DNA of 64,000 nt from Tillus elongatus (GCA_964006375.1 OZ023262.1:194484407-194548406); one strand, 5' to 3'; positions 24,086 to 36,712 are shown, counted from the first letter of the stretch. Numbers and translations are program-made. Notes: generated by a model not told the origin, from the letters alone.

Positions 24086-24568
24086 TGCTGCAAATCGAAT
24101 CATAACTTCCACATAGCCATGATAATTTATTCTCTTCAGAAATACATTCTTGTGGAATGAATTTAGGGCCCATGACTTGGACACAAAGAAAATATTCGTA
24201 TTCCTGTACCCATTAAACTCTGAGACGATATGTTACTCGAGTTTTAACGAAAAAATGTCAATATTCACCAAATCACCCCTCATTTATCCCCCACAAAGCG
24301 ATGTCACCCAAAAACAATTCTAAGCGTTCCTTAGTGGGGTGCTAATTGGTTACCAAATGAGAAATATCTCAAATCGTTCCACAGTTATTGCGCCTACTAA
24401 CGGACAGACGTACAGATCGACAGACCGACCGACCGACAGACAAAAAAAATTTTGTTTCAGAATAAAATGTTCTATACATTTTTAGAGTTTAACGCAGTTC
24501 TAGCAAAAAAATTCCAAATTTCTTGCATCTATATTCCACCGCCAGTCATTCAACACCTAGTTTAATAT
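24086..24568 (+). repeat. Rep2 copy a
   Basis: Rep2 landmarks in order: 'GCTGCAAATCGAATCATAAC', TTCCACATAG, 'tttagggcccatgacttg', 'gttactcgagttttaacg', 'caaatcacccct', 'cacccaaaaacaattct', 'acagacgtacag', and a C-rich 'ccaccgcc...tcattcaacacc' near the end. It is unusually similar to copy b at 26447 and flanks LINE-2 copy B on the left. Confidence 0.75.
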
Positions 24569-24839
24569 CAGCACAGGTACTATCGTACCGTGGGTGTCGA
24601 CAAGAGGGAAAGAGGCAACTTGTTAATTCTGGAGGTTCGGAGGAGAAGGAAAAACATGTGCCGGCAAGGAATTCCAAAACTTGGAAGTCCTCGGGACAAA
24701 AGAGCGGGCAAAACAAGATGTTCTATGTGTGGTGACCTGGACAGTGAAATGGTGCATTCGCTCTATTCCCCTGGTAGAACTGTTGGGGGCAGCAGGTGGA
24801 GGAACTATGGAAGAAAGCTCCTCTGAGCAGGGCCCGTGC

Positions 24840-24931
<92 letters not shown>

Positions 24932-26446
24932 GAGAGAAGGGGGGGGGGGGGTCACGAGCGGCACGTCGGTGGGCATGGGATGGCAGCCTTTGGATGAGGG
25001 TAGGGTGACCGATGAGACGATTAGCTCTCTTCTGAATGGAGTCCAGGATAGCGAGTGTAGTGTAGCGGCACCCTAGATGTGGGAGCAGTATTCGAGGTTT
25101 GGCCTTTTGTAAAGTATATAAGAAATAGAGATTAGCTTGTGAAAAGTATTTGCGAGCCCAGAAGAGGAAACCTAACTTCTTAGCAGCCGCTTCTGCAATT
25201 GATCTGACACGTTGGTGCCAATTGAGATTTCGATCCACAGAAATGCCAACAAGTGAAAAGGACTCATTACTTTGAATAACTTGGTTGTTCATTGTGATGG
25301 GTCTAGGGCTGGTGTATCTCTTATAAGATAGAAAGCAAGACTGAGATTTGGTGGGGTTGAATTGTACAAGATTTCTACTTCCCCAGTCTAATATTAAATA
25401 AAAATAAATTTTTGGAGATCCACGGAGACATAACCCTCCATGAGTCTGCGATCCTCATCTAATTGGGATAAAGAGACAGGCTTAGAATTTTGTATATTTG
25501 ACTGGAGGGTGCTGTCGGCTGTGTAACTGTGAACTGGGTTGAATATGCTAGAGAAAAAGTCACTGATGTGGAGAAGAAACAAAGTAGGGGCTAAAGCTGA
25601 ACCTTGAGGAACTCCTGCATTAATTGGATACTGTCTAGAGGAATGGCCATCCATCACAAAAAAATGCCCCGGTTGGAGAGGAAATTTGCCGCCCAGGTAC
25701 AGATTTTTTGTGGTAAGCCATAGCCCGCAGTTTATTAAGCAGCGCTGTGTGCCAAACCTGGTCGGATGCTTTGGCTATGTCTAGAGCGACAGTCTGGGAT
25801 TCATCGTATGGTTCCATTGACTTGTTACAAGAATGGGTGACAAAGGAAATGAGGTCGGCAGTTGATCTGCGCTGACGGAATCCATACTGCCTGTCGTGGA
25901 TTAGACTGCGTTTTTCGAAAAATTTTAGTAATTCGGTGTGTATATACTTTTCCATCACTTTAGATACGACTAGAAGGAGAGAAATAGGCCTGTAGTTGCT
26001 AGGAAGCGCTTTGGATGCTTTCTTGCGGACGGGTTGTACTCGAGCAGTTTTCCAGTTACTAGGGAATATACTTCTATTGTAAGATGTCTGAAACAGACGA
26101 GTCAGGGCAGGAGCAAGTTCTGGTGCGCATTTTTTGAAAACAATTACTGGGATCTCGTCAAGGTCAGAGGCTTTCCTGGTATTAAGAGAAGAGAACATCT
26201 TTCGTACCTTTGTAGTTTTGAAAATGATATCCGTAGTTTTCTGCGCGACATTGGGGACTGTTGGTGGTTGAACATTTGGGGGTGGGTTGAGAGTAGGATA
26301 GCCGGCGAACAACGAGGCAAAAAGTTCAGCCTTGCCCAGGGCGGTAGAAACAATTTCGTCCCCTTAAACAAGAGGTGGGAACGTGCTCTTGCAGAAATTA
26401 TTCCCAATAGATTTAGCAACAGTCGAGAAGGGTTTGCTGCCGTTGG
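24569..26446 (-). pseudogene. LINE-2 copy B, reverse transcriptase to C terminus
   Basis: In minus-strand order: FSSLNTRKASDLDEIPVIVF, VQPVRKKASKALPSNYRPIS, RQYGFRQRRSTADLISFVTH (RT fingers and palm), then INAGVPQGSALAPTLFLLHI, then a catalytic box that reads SYTADST instead of SYADDST (25509-25530). LVGISVDRNLNWHQ and the C-terminal region follow. There are frameshifts near 25640, 25400 and 25080. A (TA)n run of 86 bp (24842-24927) has expanded where copies A and D carry GA/CT repeats. The catalytic change and frameshifts make it inactive. Confidence 0.8.
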
Positions 26447-26960
26447 CCCATGACTTGGCCACAAAGAAAATATACGTATTCTTGTACCCATAAACCTCTG
26501 AGACGATATGTTACTTAAGTTTAAACTAAAAAATGTCAATCTTCACCAAATCACCCCTTATTTATACCCCACAAAGCGATGTCAGCCAAAAACAATTCTA
26601 AGTGTTCCTTAGTCGGGTCCTAATTGGTTACCAAATTTGAATATGATATCTCAAATCGTTCCAAAGTTATTGCGCCTACTAACAGACACACGTACAGACC
26701 AACAGACCGACCGAACGAAAGACTTTTTTTTTGTCTCAGAATAAAGTTTTCTATAAGTTTTTAGAGTTTTTACGCAGTTTTAGCAAAAAAATAATCCAAA
26801 TTTCTTGCACCGATATTCCACCGCCGGTCATTCAACACCTAATTTAATTTTAGCACAGAATACCAGATGTTTGATGAAATTGAAACAAACCCTAAAACGT
26901 TATAGCACTCGAGTTTTAACGAAAAAGTGTCAATCTGTCCCAACTGTCAATAATTAAACA
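26447..26960 (+). repeat. Rep2 copy b
   Basis: Same block order as copy a, from 'ggcccatgacttggccac' through 'caacacctaatttaa' to 'cagatgtttgatgaaattga'. It shares private variants with copy a ('gagacgatatgttac', 'cacaaagcgatgtca'), so the two are probably a local duplication. Confidence 0.75.
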
Positions 26961-27321
26961 GTATTAATTATTATTATTGATTATTAGTTAAACATGAAAA
27001 AACACATAACGTGTTACTAGTAATAATACAGAAAGAAAGCTAGTATATAGATAATCACTTATCCAATCTCCGCCTTACTTTTCTTACTGAAGCCTTACGG
27101 AACATTTCTCTAGATAGTTCCTTGTAAGCATTTCTGATGTTTTCTAGAGATGGTTTCTGTAAACTTTATTTTTCAAAGTTCCCCTCAAAAAGTCTAGTGG
27201 GATCAAGTCCAGTGATTTAGGCACCCACTGTATCGTCCATTTATCCATATCAAAATTTCTCCATAAGTTGCATTTATACATTGTTGTACAATTCTTGGAG
27301 CTCCCACCTTTTTTTTTTACT
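26961..27321. other. unassigned AT-rich DNA
   Basis: No gene or repeat recognised. Confidence 0.4.
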
Positions 27322-27840
27322 GAAATTCGCTAAAATTTATAGACCCTTAAACAAAAACTCTATAACTAAAACTACTGCCAAAGCATTAGAGAAAGGGTCT
27401 ATTTGAAATTAATTTTCCGTAAATATTTTAGTAAAATGAAAGACAACGACGGTTGAATTTTGACGTTTCAAAGAAGGACTTTAACGTCTTAAGAGGAAAA
27501 TTCTAAATTTTTATTCTTTAAATGCCTATAACGTTTTTGTCTTCCAACTTACAGATCTAAATTTTTACGCATAGTTCACCTAATATGATATAAACCCACG
27601 TACGAAATTTGGTTGCCACTACTGTGTTATTTCCGTAGATATAAAAATTTTCCGAAAGAAAACACCAAATTTTCCAGGAAAAACCATGTCTATTTTCCTC
27701 GCTAACAAACTTGTATAAGCCACTTGCAAAAGAAAGGTACTCGCCAAATTTTATTTATATGTGCCCATTATCTTTTGAGTTATAGGTGTGTGGCGGTCAT
27801 TTGAAGGAATTTTTTCAAAATTCAAAAGTCGGATCTCCCC
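27322..27840 (+). repeat. Rep1 copy lacking the AT tract
   Basis: It runs from 'atagacccttaaacaaaaactctata' through 'aaagcattagagaaagggtc' and 'tatttccgtagatataaaa' to 'gagttataggtgtgtggcggtcatttgaag' and 'caaaagtcggatctcc'. The (AT)n and part of the next block are missing. Confidence 0.7.
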
Positions 27841-28029
27841 AAAAAATCTGAAATAGGGTTTTTAAATGGAATTGAGGAAGGCCAGTTTTAAACTGAATTT
27901 GTTATTTGAAAACTGAAGTTATGACGCCATCGATGTTTTTCCTAAAAACATACCTATCTTTTTGGGTATTTAAAAAGAGATAATCAGATCAACATCAATA
28001 AAGAAGAATTAAGTTGCGTAAGTGAGAAA

Positions 28030-28226
28030 GAGAAGAACACTTGGGAATTCACGTTTGGTGTGGTATTATTAATTGACATTTGATTGGTCCTTATTTTTAC
28101 GACAGAATTTTAGATTTTAGTTAGTGAGCAATATTCGCAATTGCTTCAAGAACAACTTTCTGTCGTTCTCGAAAATGTGCCAATACAGCAGCGAGCAACA
28201 TGTATTTCCAGCACCAGCTCCGTCAC
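28030..28226 (+). pseudogene. mariner/Tc1-superfamily transposase fragment
   Basis: Conceptual reading with frameshifts gives VWCGIIN*HLIGPYFYDRIL, then QLLQEQLSVVLENVPIQQRA and MYFQH. This matches the segment between the first and second catalytic aspartates of insect Tc-type transposases (VWCGIIGdhliGPyFyd...l...LPvLLEnVPl..R..myFQHDGAP). The match stops at the QH just before the second aspartate, where a Rep1 copy begins. Confidence 0.5.
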
Positions 28227-28227
28227 C

Positions 28228-28575
28228 ACATGGGGAGATGGCCACTTTTAAATTTTGAAAAGATATCTTTAAAAGAGCGCGATTTAGGCCCCCTAGAACC
28301 CATACCCCTGGAAAGTTTCAGTTTTTATCTGTCTTAATATATAGAAGGTAATGCATTTTTACGGTAAAGCCCTGTCTACCCGTTCTTATACAAGATATGA
28401 GACAAAACTTCATACGTTAATTATAGGATGTCTTGAACTGCACCTTATAAAATTATTTTTACAATCACAGGTAAGTCGTTGGTGATACCAATTTTCTTTT
28501 TTTTTTAATCGAACACGCCTTATATTATTAAACATTCCATCGACATATGCTGCATGTTTGTTGGAAATAAATTCG
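28228..28575 (-). repeat. Rep1 copy fused to LINE-2 copy C
   Basis: The minus-strand Rep1 3' block ('gagatggccacttt', 'agagcgcgatttaggccccctaga') runs through 'ggatgtcttgaactgcacctta' and 'aagtcgttggtgatacc'. It ends abruptly at the LINE junction near 28576. Confidence 0.65.
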
Positions 28576-30845
28576 GGCCAATTGAGATTTCGATCCACAG
28601 AAATGCCAACAAGTGAGAAGGACTCATTACTTTGAATAACTTGGTTGTTCATTGTGATGGGTCTAGGGCTGGTGTATCTCTTACGAGATAGAAAGCAAGA
28701 CTGAGATTTGGTGGGGTTGAATTGTACAAGATTTCTACTTCCCCAGTCTAATATTTTTTGGAGATCCACGAAGACAGAACCCTCTATGAGTGTGCGATCC
28801 TCATCTAATTGGGATAAAGAGACAGGCTTAGAATATTGTATATTTGAGTGAAGGGTGCTGTCGTCCCTGTAACTGTGAACTCGGTTGAATATGCTAGATA
28901 GGAAGTCACTAATATGGAGAAGAAACAAAGTAGGCGCTAAAGCTAAACCTTGAGGAACTCCTGCATTAATTGGATACACTTTGGAGGAATGGCCATCCAC
29001 CACAACAGAAATGCTTCGGTTGGAGAGGAAATTTGCCGCCCAGGTACAGAGTATTGGCGGTAGGCCATAGGCCGGAAGTTTATTAAGCAGCGCTGCGTGC
29101 CAAACCTGGTCGTATGCTTTGGATATATCTAGAGCGACAATCTGGGATTCACCGTGTAGTTCCATAGACTTGTTCCAAGAATGGGTGACAGGGTCGGCAG
29201 TTGATCTGCGCTGACGGAATCCATAATGCATGTCGTGGATTAGACTGTTTTTCAAGAAATTTTAGTAATTCGGTGTGTATATACTTTTCCATGACTTTAA
29301 AGACGACTGAAAGGAGAGAAATAGGCATGTAGTTGCTACGAAGCGTTTTGGATCCTTTCTTGGGGACGGGTTGTACTCGAGCAGTTTTCCAGTTACTAGG
29401 TAATATATCAGGACAAGAGCAAGTTTTGGTGCGCATTTTTTGAGAACAATTGCTGGGATCTCGTCAAGGCCAGAGGCTTTCCTGGTATTAAGAGAAGAGA
29501 ACATATTTCGTACCTTTTTAGTTTTGAATATGATATCCGTCATTTTTTGGGCGACATTGGGGACTGTTGGTGGTTAAACATTTGGGGGGGATTGAGAGTA
29601 GAATTGCCGGCGAACAACAAGGCAAAAAGTTGAGCCTTGCCCAGGGCGGTAGAAACAATTTCATCCCCTGAAACAAGAGGCGGGAACGTGCTCTTGCAGA
29701 AATTATTCCCAATATATTTAGCAAAAGTCGAGAAGGGTTTGCTGCCGTCGGAGCCTGAGAGGACTTTGTTTTTGATTTGGTTATTAAACGAGTTTTTTTG
29801 CCTCAGAAAGCATGCGGACATAGCGGTTTCTTGCGTCGTTAAATGCTTGACGGTTTTCTTAACTGGGATTGTGTAGAAGTGTTTTGTGAGCTTTGACCTT
29901 TTCAAGTCTGGCCTTATCACATGATTTAGAGAACCAGGGCTTTTGAGTGGCTGAAGAGGTTTTCTGTGTACGTGGAATAAATAATTCATGCCAGCTTGGA
30001 TAGCTTCGGTGACGTTTTGTGAGATATCAGAGGGGTAAGGATGAGGAAAGCAGACAGACACCCATGGAAATGAGGAAATGTAATCCTGCATTTCGTCCCC
30101 GCTCGAGAAGTTGTAGTGCCAAACGATACGTGGGTGTGATGACTTTGTGACCTCGGGTTGCATTGCGCAGGAAGCAGTGACCATGCCGTGGTCTGAGCGA
30201 CCAAGGGGGGCAATGACTGATATCTTACAGCATTCAGGTTTTGTAGTAAGAAGGCGATCCAAGGGATTTGAGCTGTGTATTCGGATGCGAGGAAAGTAAA
30301 TAGGTTGCTGCACCATATTGGCTAAAGATTTGTTGACTGCAAAGGCCTCCGCTGCTCTCCCTTATGGATCGGTTTTTGAAGATCCTAGCCATTCCTTATT
30401 ATGGACATTGGAGTCACCAAGAATAGTAACCTCGGAGGAAGGATATTCTGAAATCAGATGGTCGGTTTTTTCAGTAAGGAAATTAAGATGATTAGTGGCT
30501 GTTTGGGCACTGATTTGGGTTTCGGTGAGGAAGAAGAGTTGGGGCTTATTAGTCTGGAGGAAATGGTGAACGGAGTTCAAGTTAGAATTTAGGCCACATA
30601 TATTCGAGAAGGACATGTTAAAACTTGATGCCAGCACCCACCTCCCTCCCCCCGGAGTCTTTTGTACAAAGAAGAGCCTTCATAATTTTTGTTTATAAGG
30701 GAAACCGACTCATACACCAGAATCGGAAACGTCCGTTGGGGCTTCACCGGCCCCTTAATGTAAGGGGTGGTACCTCCTCGGGAGTGAAAAAATCCTTTAC
30801 TAGTACGAAAAAGAAAAGTCCACTACCACCTGCTGCTACTGCTAT
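28576..30845 (-). pseudogene. LINE-2 copy C, 5' leader, endonuclease and RT
   Basis: The most 5'-complete LINE-2 copy. The endonuclease starts MSFSNICGLNSNL...LFFLTETQIS (from about 30618). It then jumps to DSNVHNKEWLGSS (30385-30430), implying a deletion of the endonuclease middle. APLGRSDHGMVTA (about 30190) ends the endonuclease. A linker with VWHYNFSSGDEM and FPWVSVCF follows, then RT motifs ASGLDEIPAI, GFRQRRSTADPV, IVALDISKAYDQVWH, GVPQGLALAP and SYRDDST (YADD with A to R, near 28860). It ends at NLNW by fusion to Rep1 at 28576, so the C terminus is lost. Several frameshifts. Homologues are often annotated as 'jockey-like'. CR1 versus Jockey clade is unresolved. Confidence 0.8.
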
Positions 30846-31430
<585 letters not shown>

Positions 31431-31434
31431 GTAC

Positions 31435-32045
31435 TTCAAAATAAATTATCATTTCCACGTAGCTGTGATGATGTGTTCTCTTCAGAAAGACATTCTGATG
31501 GAATGAATTTAGGGCCCACGACGTGACCACGAAGAAAATATTTGTATTCCTGTAGCCATAAACTTTTACTCGAGCTTTATTGAAAAAATGTCAATGTTCA
31601 CCAAATCACCCCTTGTTTATGCCCTACCCACTAAAGCGATCTTACCCAAAAATAATTCGAAGCATTCCTCTGTCTGGTGCTAATTGGATACCAAATTTAA
31701 AGATGATATCTCTATTCGTTCGAGAGTTATTGCGCCTATTAACAGACAGACGTACATGCCGACAGACCGAGACAGACCGACAGAGAATAAAATTTTCACC
31801 ACAGAGTCGAGTTTTCTATATGTTTTGAGATTTTTTACGCCGTTTTAGCAAAAAAAAGTTCGAAATTTTTGTTAATAATATTGTACCACCATACAAGACC
31901 CCCCCCCCTCCCCATTCAACCGCTCATTTAATTTCAACACAGAACACCAGATGTTCTTTGCAATTAAAAGTTTTCTAATAAATACACCCTAAAACGTTAT
32001 GTTACTCGAGTTTTAAGGAAAATATGTCAATTTTCACAAAATCTT
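31435..32045 (+). repeat. Rep2 copy c
   Basis: It has the full order of Rep2 blocks from TTCCACGTAGCTGTG to 'acgttatgttactcgagttttaagg'. A C-rich run (CCCCCCCC, about 31901-31909) sits in the block that reads CCACCCCC in other copies. Confidence 0.75.
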
Positions 32046-32723
32046 TTAAGCAGATAACATTTAAAATAAACAGAAGTTAGCGTACGATATTGTGCAATCC
32101 TTTATCCCATATCGAATGAAATACGATAATCCATCCATTTACTATAAAATTGTAAATCAAAACCACAATCAAAGTTTTACTTAGTAAATAGGTAGTTTCT
32201 GGAAAAGACAATCTTAGAATTAGAAAATCATTTCCTCGTTCACACACATACTAAAAAGAATACTGACACAACTGGGATTTTCTTGGATTTCAGAATGAAA
32301 GATTTTACTGGAAACCCTTAAAAACCCAATCCTTGGAAAGTGCATTTACGTGCAGAAAACGTGTAGGAGACATAAATAAATCAACCTAAATATATACACA
32401 ATGGCCGTTTGTTAGATGGCTATTGCAGGCGATTGAGATGAAGGTAACGTACATTCCTCGATTGCTTTCAACTGTCTACCGGACAAATGGCTATCGTTAC
32501 TAAAGCGAAATTCGATATTAACCTCGCAAGACTGACCCTGTTTCATTTGTGTAATACCCTGGATAGTCAGTAAACTGTTGTGGTGTGTGTATACATGGGC
32601 ATCTGGCTAGAGTAAATACCAATATAGTCATGTTGTGCAGTAGCGGTTGTCTCATCATCATATGCCCGCCCACTCTCAGATATATACGAGTAACGTTAAA
32701 ATACACCCTCGCGTGTAAAATAA

Positions 32724-32804
<81 letters not shown>

Positions 32805-33182
32805 GCTGTAATGAAAAAGTAATTAGCAAAGCATAAAAATTGAGTGCAAACACAATTTGAGCTTCAAAATTAGCGCAAAATTAGTTTTCGAACGAAATGC
32901 GAAAAGCGAATTGCAAAATAGCAGCGAAACGTATGCCGATTGGTTGTTTGAAATAATATCGTAACGTTATTTAAAATGGACCAACAGGAATTAGTTTTAG
33001 AACCCGTTTTTTCGCTTTTCAATAGTGCCATATCTCAGAACATTTAGCACAACTGAGATATGGCACTAATGATAAATAGTGTTATTGCTCAGCATATTGA
33101 GATAATAATCATCATGTAGATAAAGAAAAGCTCAAGTTAGTCAAAAATGTAAGGCAGTCGTGACAGTTAGATGCTTACGAAA

Positions 33183-33184
<2 letters not shown>
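32046..33184. other. unassigned DNA with (AT)n at 32728-32801
   Basis: A 74-bp AT tract and otherwise no recognisable gene. 'TATCTCAG...CTGAGATA' around 33030-33062 is a short palindromic stretch. Confidence 0.45.

Positions 33185-33276
<92 letters not shown>
33185..33276. repeat. (AT)n microsatellite
   Basis: 92-bp pure AT dinucleotide tract. Confidence 0.97.
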
Positions 33277-33279
<3 letters not shown>

Positions 33280-33424
33280 AGCAAAAATGTTTGATGAATA
33301 GAGTAGGTCCGGTTCTGTGTAGACCACTGTTCGAACTGTTATCTTAATAATCTGCGTGTCCTTCTCAAAAGGAATATTTGATAACGACACAGAGTTTTAC
33401 AAAAGCAGGTATGCAATTTTAATA

Positions 33425-33836
33425 GGAAATTAAACGCTTTTACTACCAGACAAACTAATTTATTCTCAAAAACCCTACGCATTTCAACACATTAACGTGC
33501 CATCTTCAGGGATTTGGACAAATTTTCTGTCTCAATCACAGAAAGATACTGTACGAAATGAAAAAAAAAATGAAAAAAAGGCGTCTTTTGCATTCATCCT
33601 CTGGTTTCTTGAAGTCTTGTGATGTTCCTGCCTTCCCGTTTTACGCAGTTTCTGTTTGGTATCCTGAGGACAATAGATGAAAAGCCAAACTTTGACAACA
33701 TTTCATACAGTATCTTTCTGTAATTGAGACATAAAATTTGTCTAAACCCCTGAAGATGGCACGTTAATGTGTTGAAACGCGTAAGGTTTTTGAGAATAAA
33801 TCAGTTTGTCTGGTAGTAAAAGCCTTTTAATTTCCT
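33425..33836. repeat. 138-bp inverted repeat, Penelope-LTR-like
   Basis: 33425-33560 is the reverse complement of 33699-33836 (about 90% by eye), with a ~138-bp unique centre. Each arm holds CTGAAGATGGCACG...TGTTGAAACGCG (plus-strand copy 33750-33780), followed by 'gagaataaat'. CTGAwGA-stem-GAAAC arrangements of this kind mark the hammerhead-related ends of Penelope-like elements, which often carry inverted pLTR copies. Assignment by motif only. Confidence 0.6.
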
Positions 33837-33995
33837 TTAACCATGTCAAACCCAGACGTTATGACGTTTAGAAATAATGCAATTTTAATTACAGCGATAC
33901 TAGACTCAACAGTGGGGGGGGGGGGGTGTCTCTGTCTGCATACCTTCGTCGAGGACGCTAGTAGTTTGAGGTTTTATTCGCTTATTTTATTCATC

Positions 33996-34036
33996 CCTCT
34001 GATGACGCTAACGTTGTTAGCGAAACGATCGTCAGG
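33996..34036 (+). ncRNA. hammerhead-ribozyme-like motif
   Basis: CTGATGA (33999-34005) is followed by stem GCTAAC-gtt-GTTAGC, then GAAAC, a short ACG/CGT stem and a C at the expected cleavage position. One extra base follows CTGATGA and outer stem I is weak (CCT/AGG), so cleavage activity is doubtful. An AATAAA follows at about 34080. Similar motif on the minus strand at 40161-40203. Confidence 0.4.
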
Positions 34037-34059
34037 ACTAAAATTGTATTGTGATGAAT

Positions 34060-35826
34060 TGCGTTCTCAAAATTGTACTAATAAAGAAAAAAGTTGGCAA
34101 TAACTTTGGTTTTTAATCCATTTCATATGGATAGAAGTGGATATGGGAAACATATCGAAGCATTCGTGGTAGCATTCCAAATCGTGGTGGCAGACAGACG
34201 AAGTAGCGAATTTTCACATCTTTGTAGCTGCATCTTGGTGTCTAGCTACAGCTATAGGTGTCCCCCGAGAGTTGGAGTTTTAAGACAGTATATTCGTAGT
34301 CTTTTGTCAACTAGAAGAGCAAGAAATTTTTACACAGAGCTTTGGTTCAGGTAATTGGTAGTCGATATGTTTTTTGTTGAGCAGATATGAAAGACATTGA
34401 TACCCCAGAGTTCACGAAATTTAATAATTCAATGTGACTAAATATATATCTTTATTACTGGCCGTTAATACAAGCAGAGTATTTATTTGATATCAGACAG
34501 TAAAATTTAGCATACATACATAATTATACAGTTGGTTTGTCCTCTAACGTATAGAAGGATCTAATTCATATAGAGACCTAAGCGGATAGATTTCTTGTCA
34601 TACAGAGCGTTTCATTGTCTGAGAGAGTTGATTAATTTTATTGCTGTTATTTTGTTAACATATGTGGACTAAACGTGCACGTCTGGTGCCACAGTAATTT
34701 AATAAGATTTCATGCTACATACAGAGAGCAATATTGTTTTGTTGTTAATGACCAAATGACTATTGTTCTAGAAAAGCTAATTAATGATTAAAACTTATTT
34801 AATTTACTATTTTATGCCGATGCCTAATTGTGTGTGTGTTTGTATTTGATCATTAATTTGTTTAGTTATCTTTGTAGGCAACCTATAGTATTTGAGTAAA
34901 CTATAATTTCATCTTATTGTATTTGGGGTTGTGTTTGTTCTGCATACACTTTCTCACTCCTAAATTAGTAGTGTTAGCTTTGTTAACTGGATCTCCTGCT
35001 CTCACATGTGCCCTAGACATGTTTGATTATTGGTGCATATATAAGCATCTATGCGAGCGTGTTTCTCTTTCAGTAAGAACGAGGTACAGCTGTCGAGGGG
35101 GCCAGACGGTTCTTGATTGGAGTTGGATCAGAGGTAGGTTTAGAAGTAACTAAGTAGTGTGATCGCGTTGAGTCACCGGTCATATATGTAAAACTAATCA
35201 AGTGGTGCCCTTTTATTAATATCTTGTTAAAGAACCCCGCCCATCTCCACTGTTTAAAAGCTGTCGGCCACCTAATTTACCGCCAACTTTATTGATTATA
35301 GTTACTGTGTGATATTGCTTGTAGATTTTAAGAATTTCGATAGATCTTTGTGAGGTTTGAGTTGAGAAACTGCTAGGTTACCATAGTCGAAGTGAGGCAT
35401 ATAACAACTGTTGCCAACTAAATACCTTAAATAAGGTTGGGTTGTTTCAAAATATGATATACCAAACTAAACCACGCGATTTGACTGACTTAATAAGAAT
35501 AATAACGAATGCGGTTAAGTCGGTCACGCCTCAGATGTTGAATAAAACATTTTATTTACGATAAGGATGCTACAAAGACGTGCATTTTGAAGACCTCCTA
35601 CAATAAGATTGATGTGTTTTTATTTTTCTCATCACCAAGAATAAAACGCCATTAGTTATAAATTTTTAGTCCATTGTAGCCAAGTTCGGCGATAACATGA
35701 ATTTCTTTTTTTACTGGTAATTTAGGCAATAAACTTAACAACCATGGCATTTTTAAATATAGAATACAGATATTTAAAATGAGGTATCACAAGCGCCTAC
35801 TTTCTATTTAAAAATGTATGGGTTGC
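34060..35826. other. 1.8 kb without a recognised gene
   Basis: Longest stretch free of obvious repeats. Frames are short (at most 86 residues) and have no recognisable domain. It may be host intergenic or intronic DNA. Confidence 0.45.
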
Positions 35827-35834
35827 AACTGTCA

Positions 35835-36186
35835 GTTGGCCTCGGTGGTCCAGGGGTAAGAACGTGTGCCTCTGATCCGAAGGGTATTAAGTTCGATTAC
35901 GAGGGTTTCTATTTCACTTGTTCTGTACAAACTGTAATAAGTTATCATCACCCGAGGTTATGGCATTGTATTTGAGCAAGTTGAATGTCTGCACGTTCCG
36001 CCCTTTGGATGGGGCGTAAATCTGTCGGTCTTGTGTCCATGCGGTGTCGGGCACGTTAAAGATGCCTACCCATCGTACAGAAAGGCAGGAGTGCGGCAAA
36101 ATTTCTAGGATAGTGAGGTGAAACTGTTCCATGGCGTCGGTAATTGGTCATAGTCGCGGAAATAGGCCGACGTTAAAGTAAAAAAA
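35835..36186 (+). mobile_element. tRNA-derived SINE, second copy
   Basis: Head GGCCTCGGTGGTCCAGGGGT with box A-like TGGTCCAGGGG (35846-35856) and a decayed box B (AGTTCGATTAC, 35890-35900). The body carries the same landmarks as the copy at 15561, including GCGGAAATAGGCCGACGTTA, and ends in an A-rich tail. An 8-bp duplication AACTGTCA flanks it (35827-35834, 36187-36194). Confidence 0.8.
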
Positions 36187-36228
36187 AACTGTCACTTGAA
36201 GAAGGTTGAATATATGGGTGAGGTTTTA

Positions 36229-36229
36229 C

Positions 36230-36310
<81 letters not shown>
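36229..36310. repeat. (AT)n microsatellite
   Basis: 82-bp AT tract just downstream of the SINE. Confidence 0.97.
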
Positions 36311-36313
<3 letters not shown>

Positions 36314-36455
36314 GAACAGCCAAATAGAATAAATTCAGTATCACAACTATTGTGCATATTCACAAAAAATCCTGAAACACGTAAATTTTAGAATAAAAAA
36401 TGACATCCTCCAACGTAAAAACTTCACCCCTATATTCCACCTCCTTTAAGTGGCA

Positions 36456-36508
36456 GTTTTTTTTTAACTTTAATGTCGGCCTATTTCCGCGACTATGGCC
36501 AATCACTG

Positions 36509-36586
<78 letters not shown>
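36456..36586 (-). repeat. SINE 3' end cut off by (AT)n
   Basis: The minus strand carries only the last ~45 bp of the SINE (GGCCATAGTCGCGGAAATAG, CCGAC) plus its A tail at 36456-36510. It breaks exactly at an AT tract (36511-36586). Confidence 0.75.
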
Positions 36587-36589
<3 letters not shown>

Positions 36590-36709
36590 GCGTGCTCATG
36601 ATGAACCAGGCAGGTGCGAAATTGCAGTCCACGTAAATAAATAAAAAATCACAAAAAGTACAGCAAACAACAGTGTATATTTAAAAGTGATTACAATGTA
36701 GTGCAACAT

Positions 36710-36712
<3 letters not shown>

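Noticed and set aside
24086..26960. LTR retrotransposon with Rep2 as LTRs
   Set aside because: The interior is a non-LTR RT (LINE-2) on the opposite strand. No primer-binding site, polypurine tract, gag, protease or integrase. Rep2 occurs alone elsewhere.
34060..35826. Host gene exons
   Set aside because: Only short frames, no domain, and no convincing splice-site and codon pattern visible by eye.
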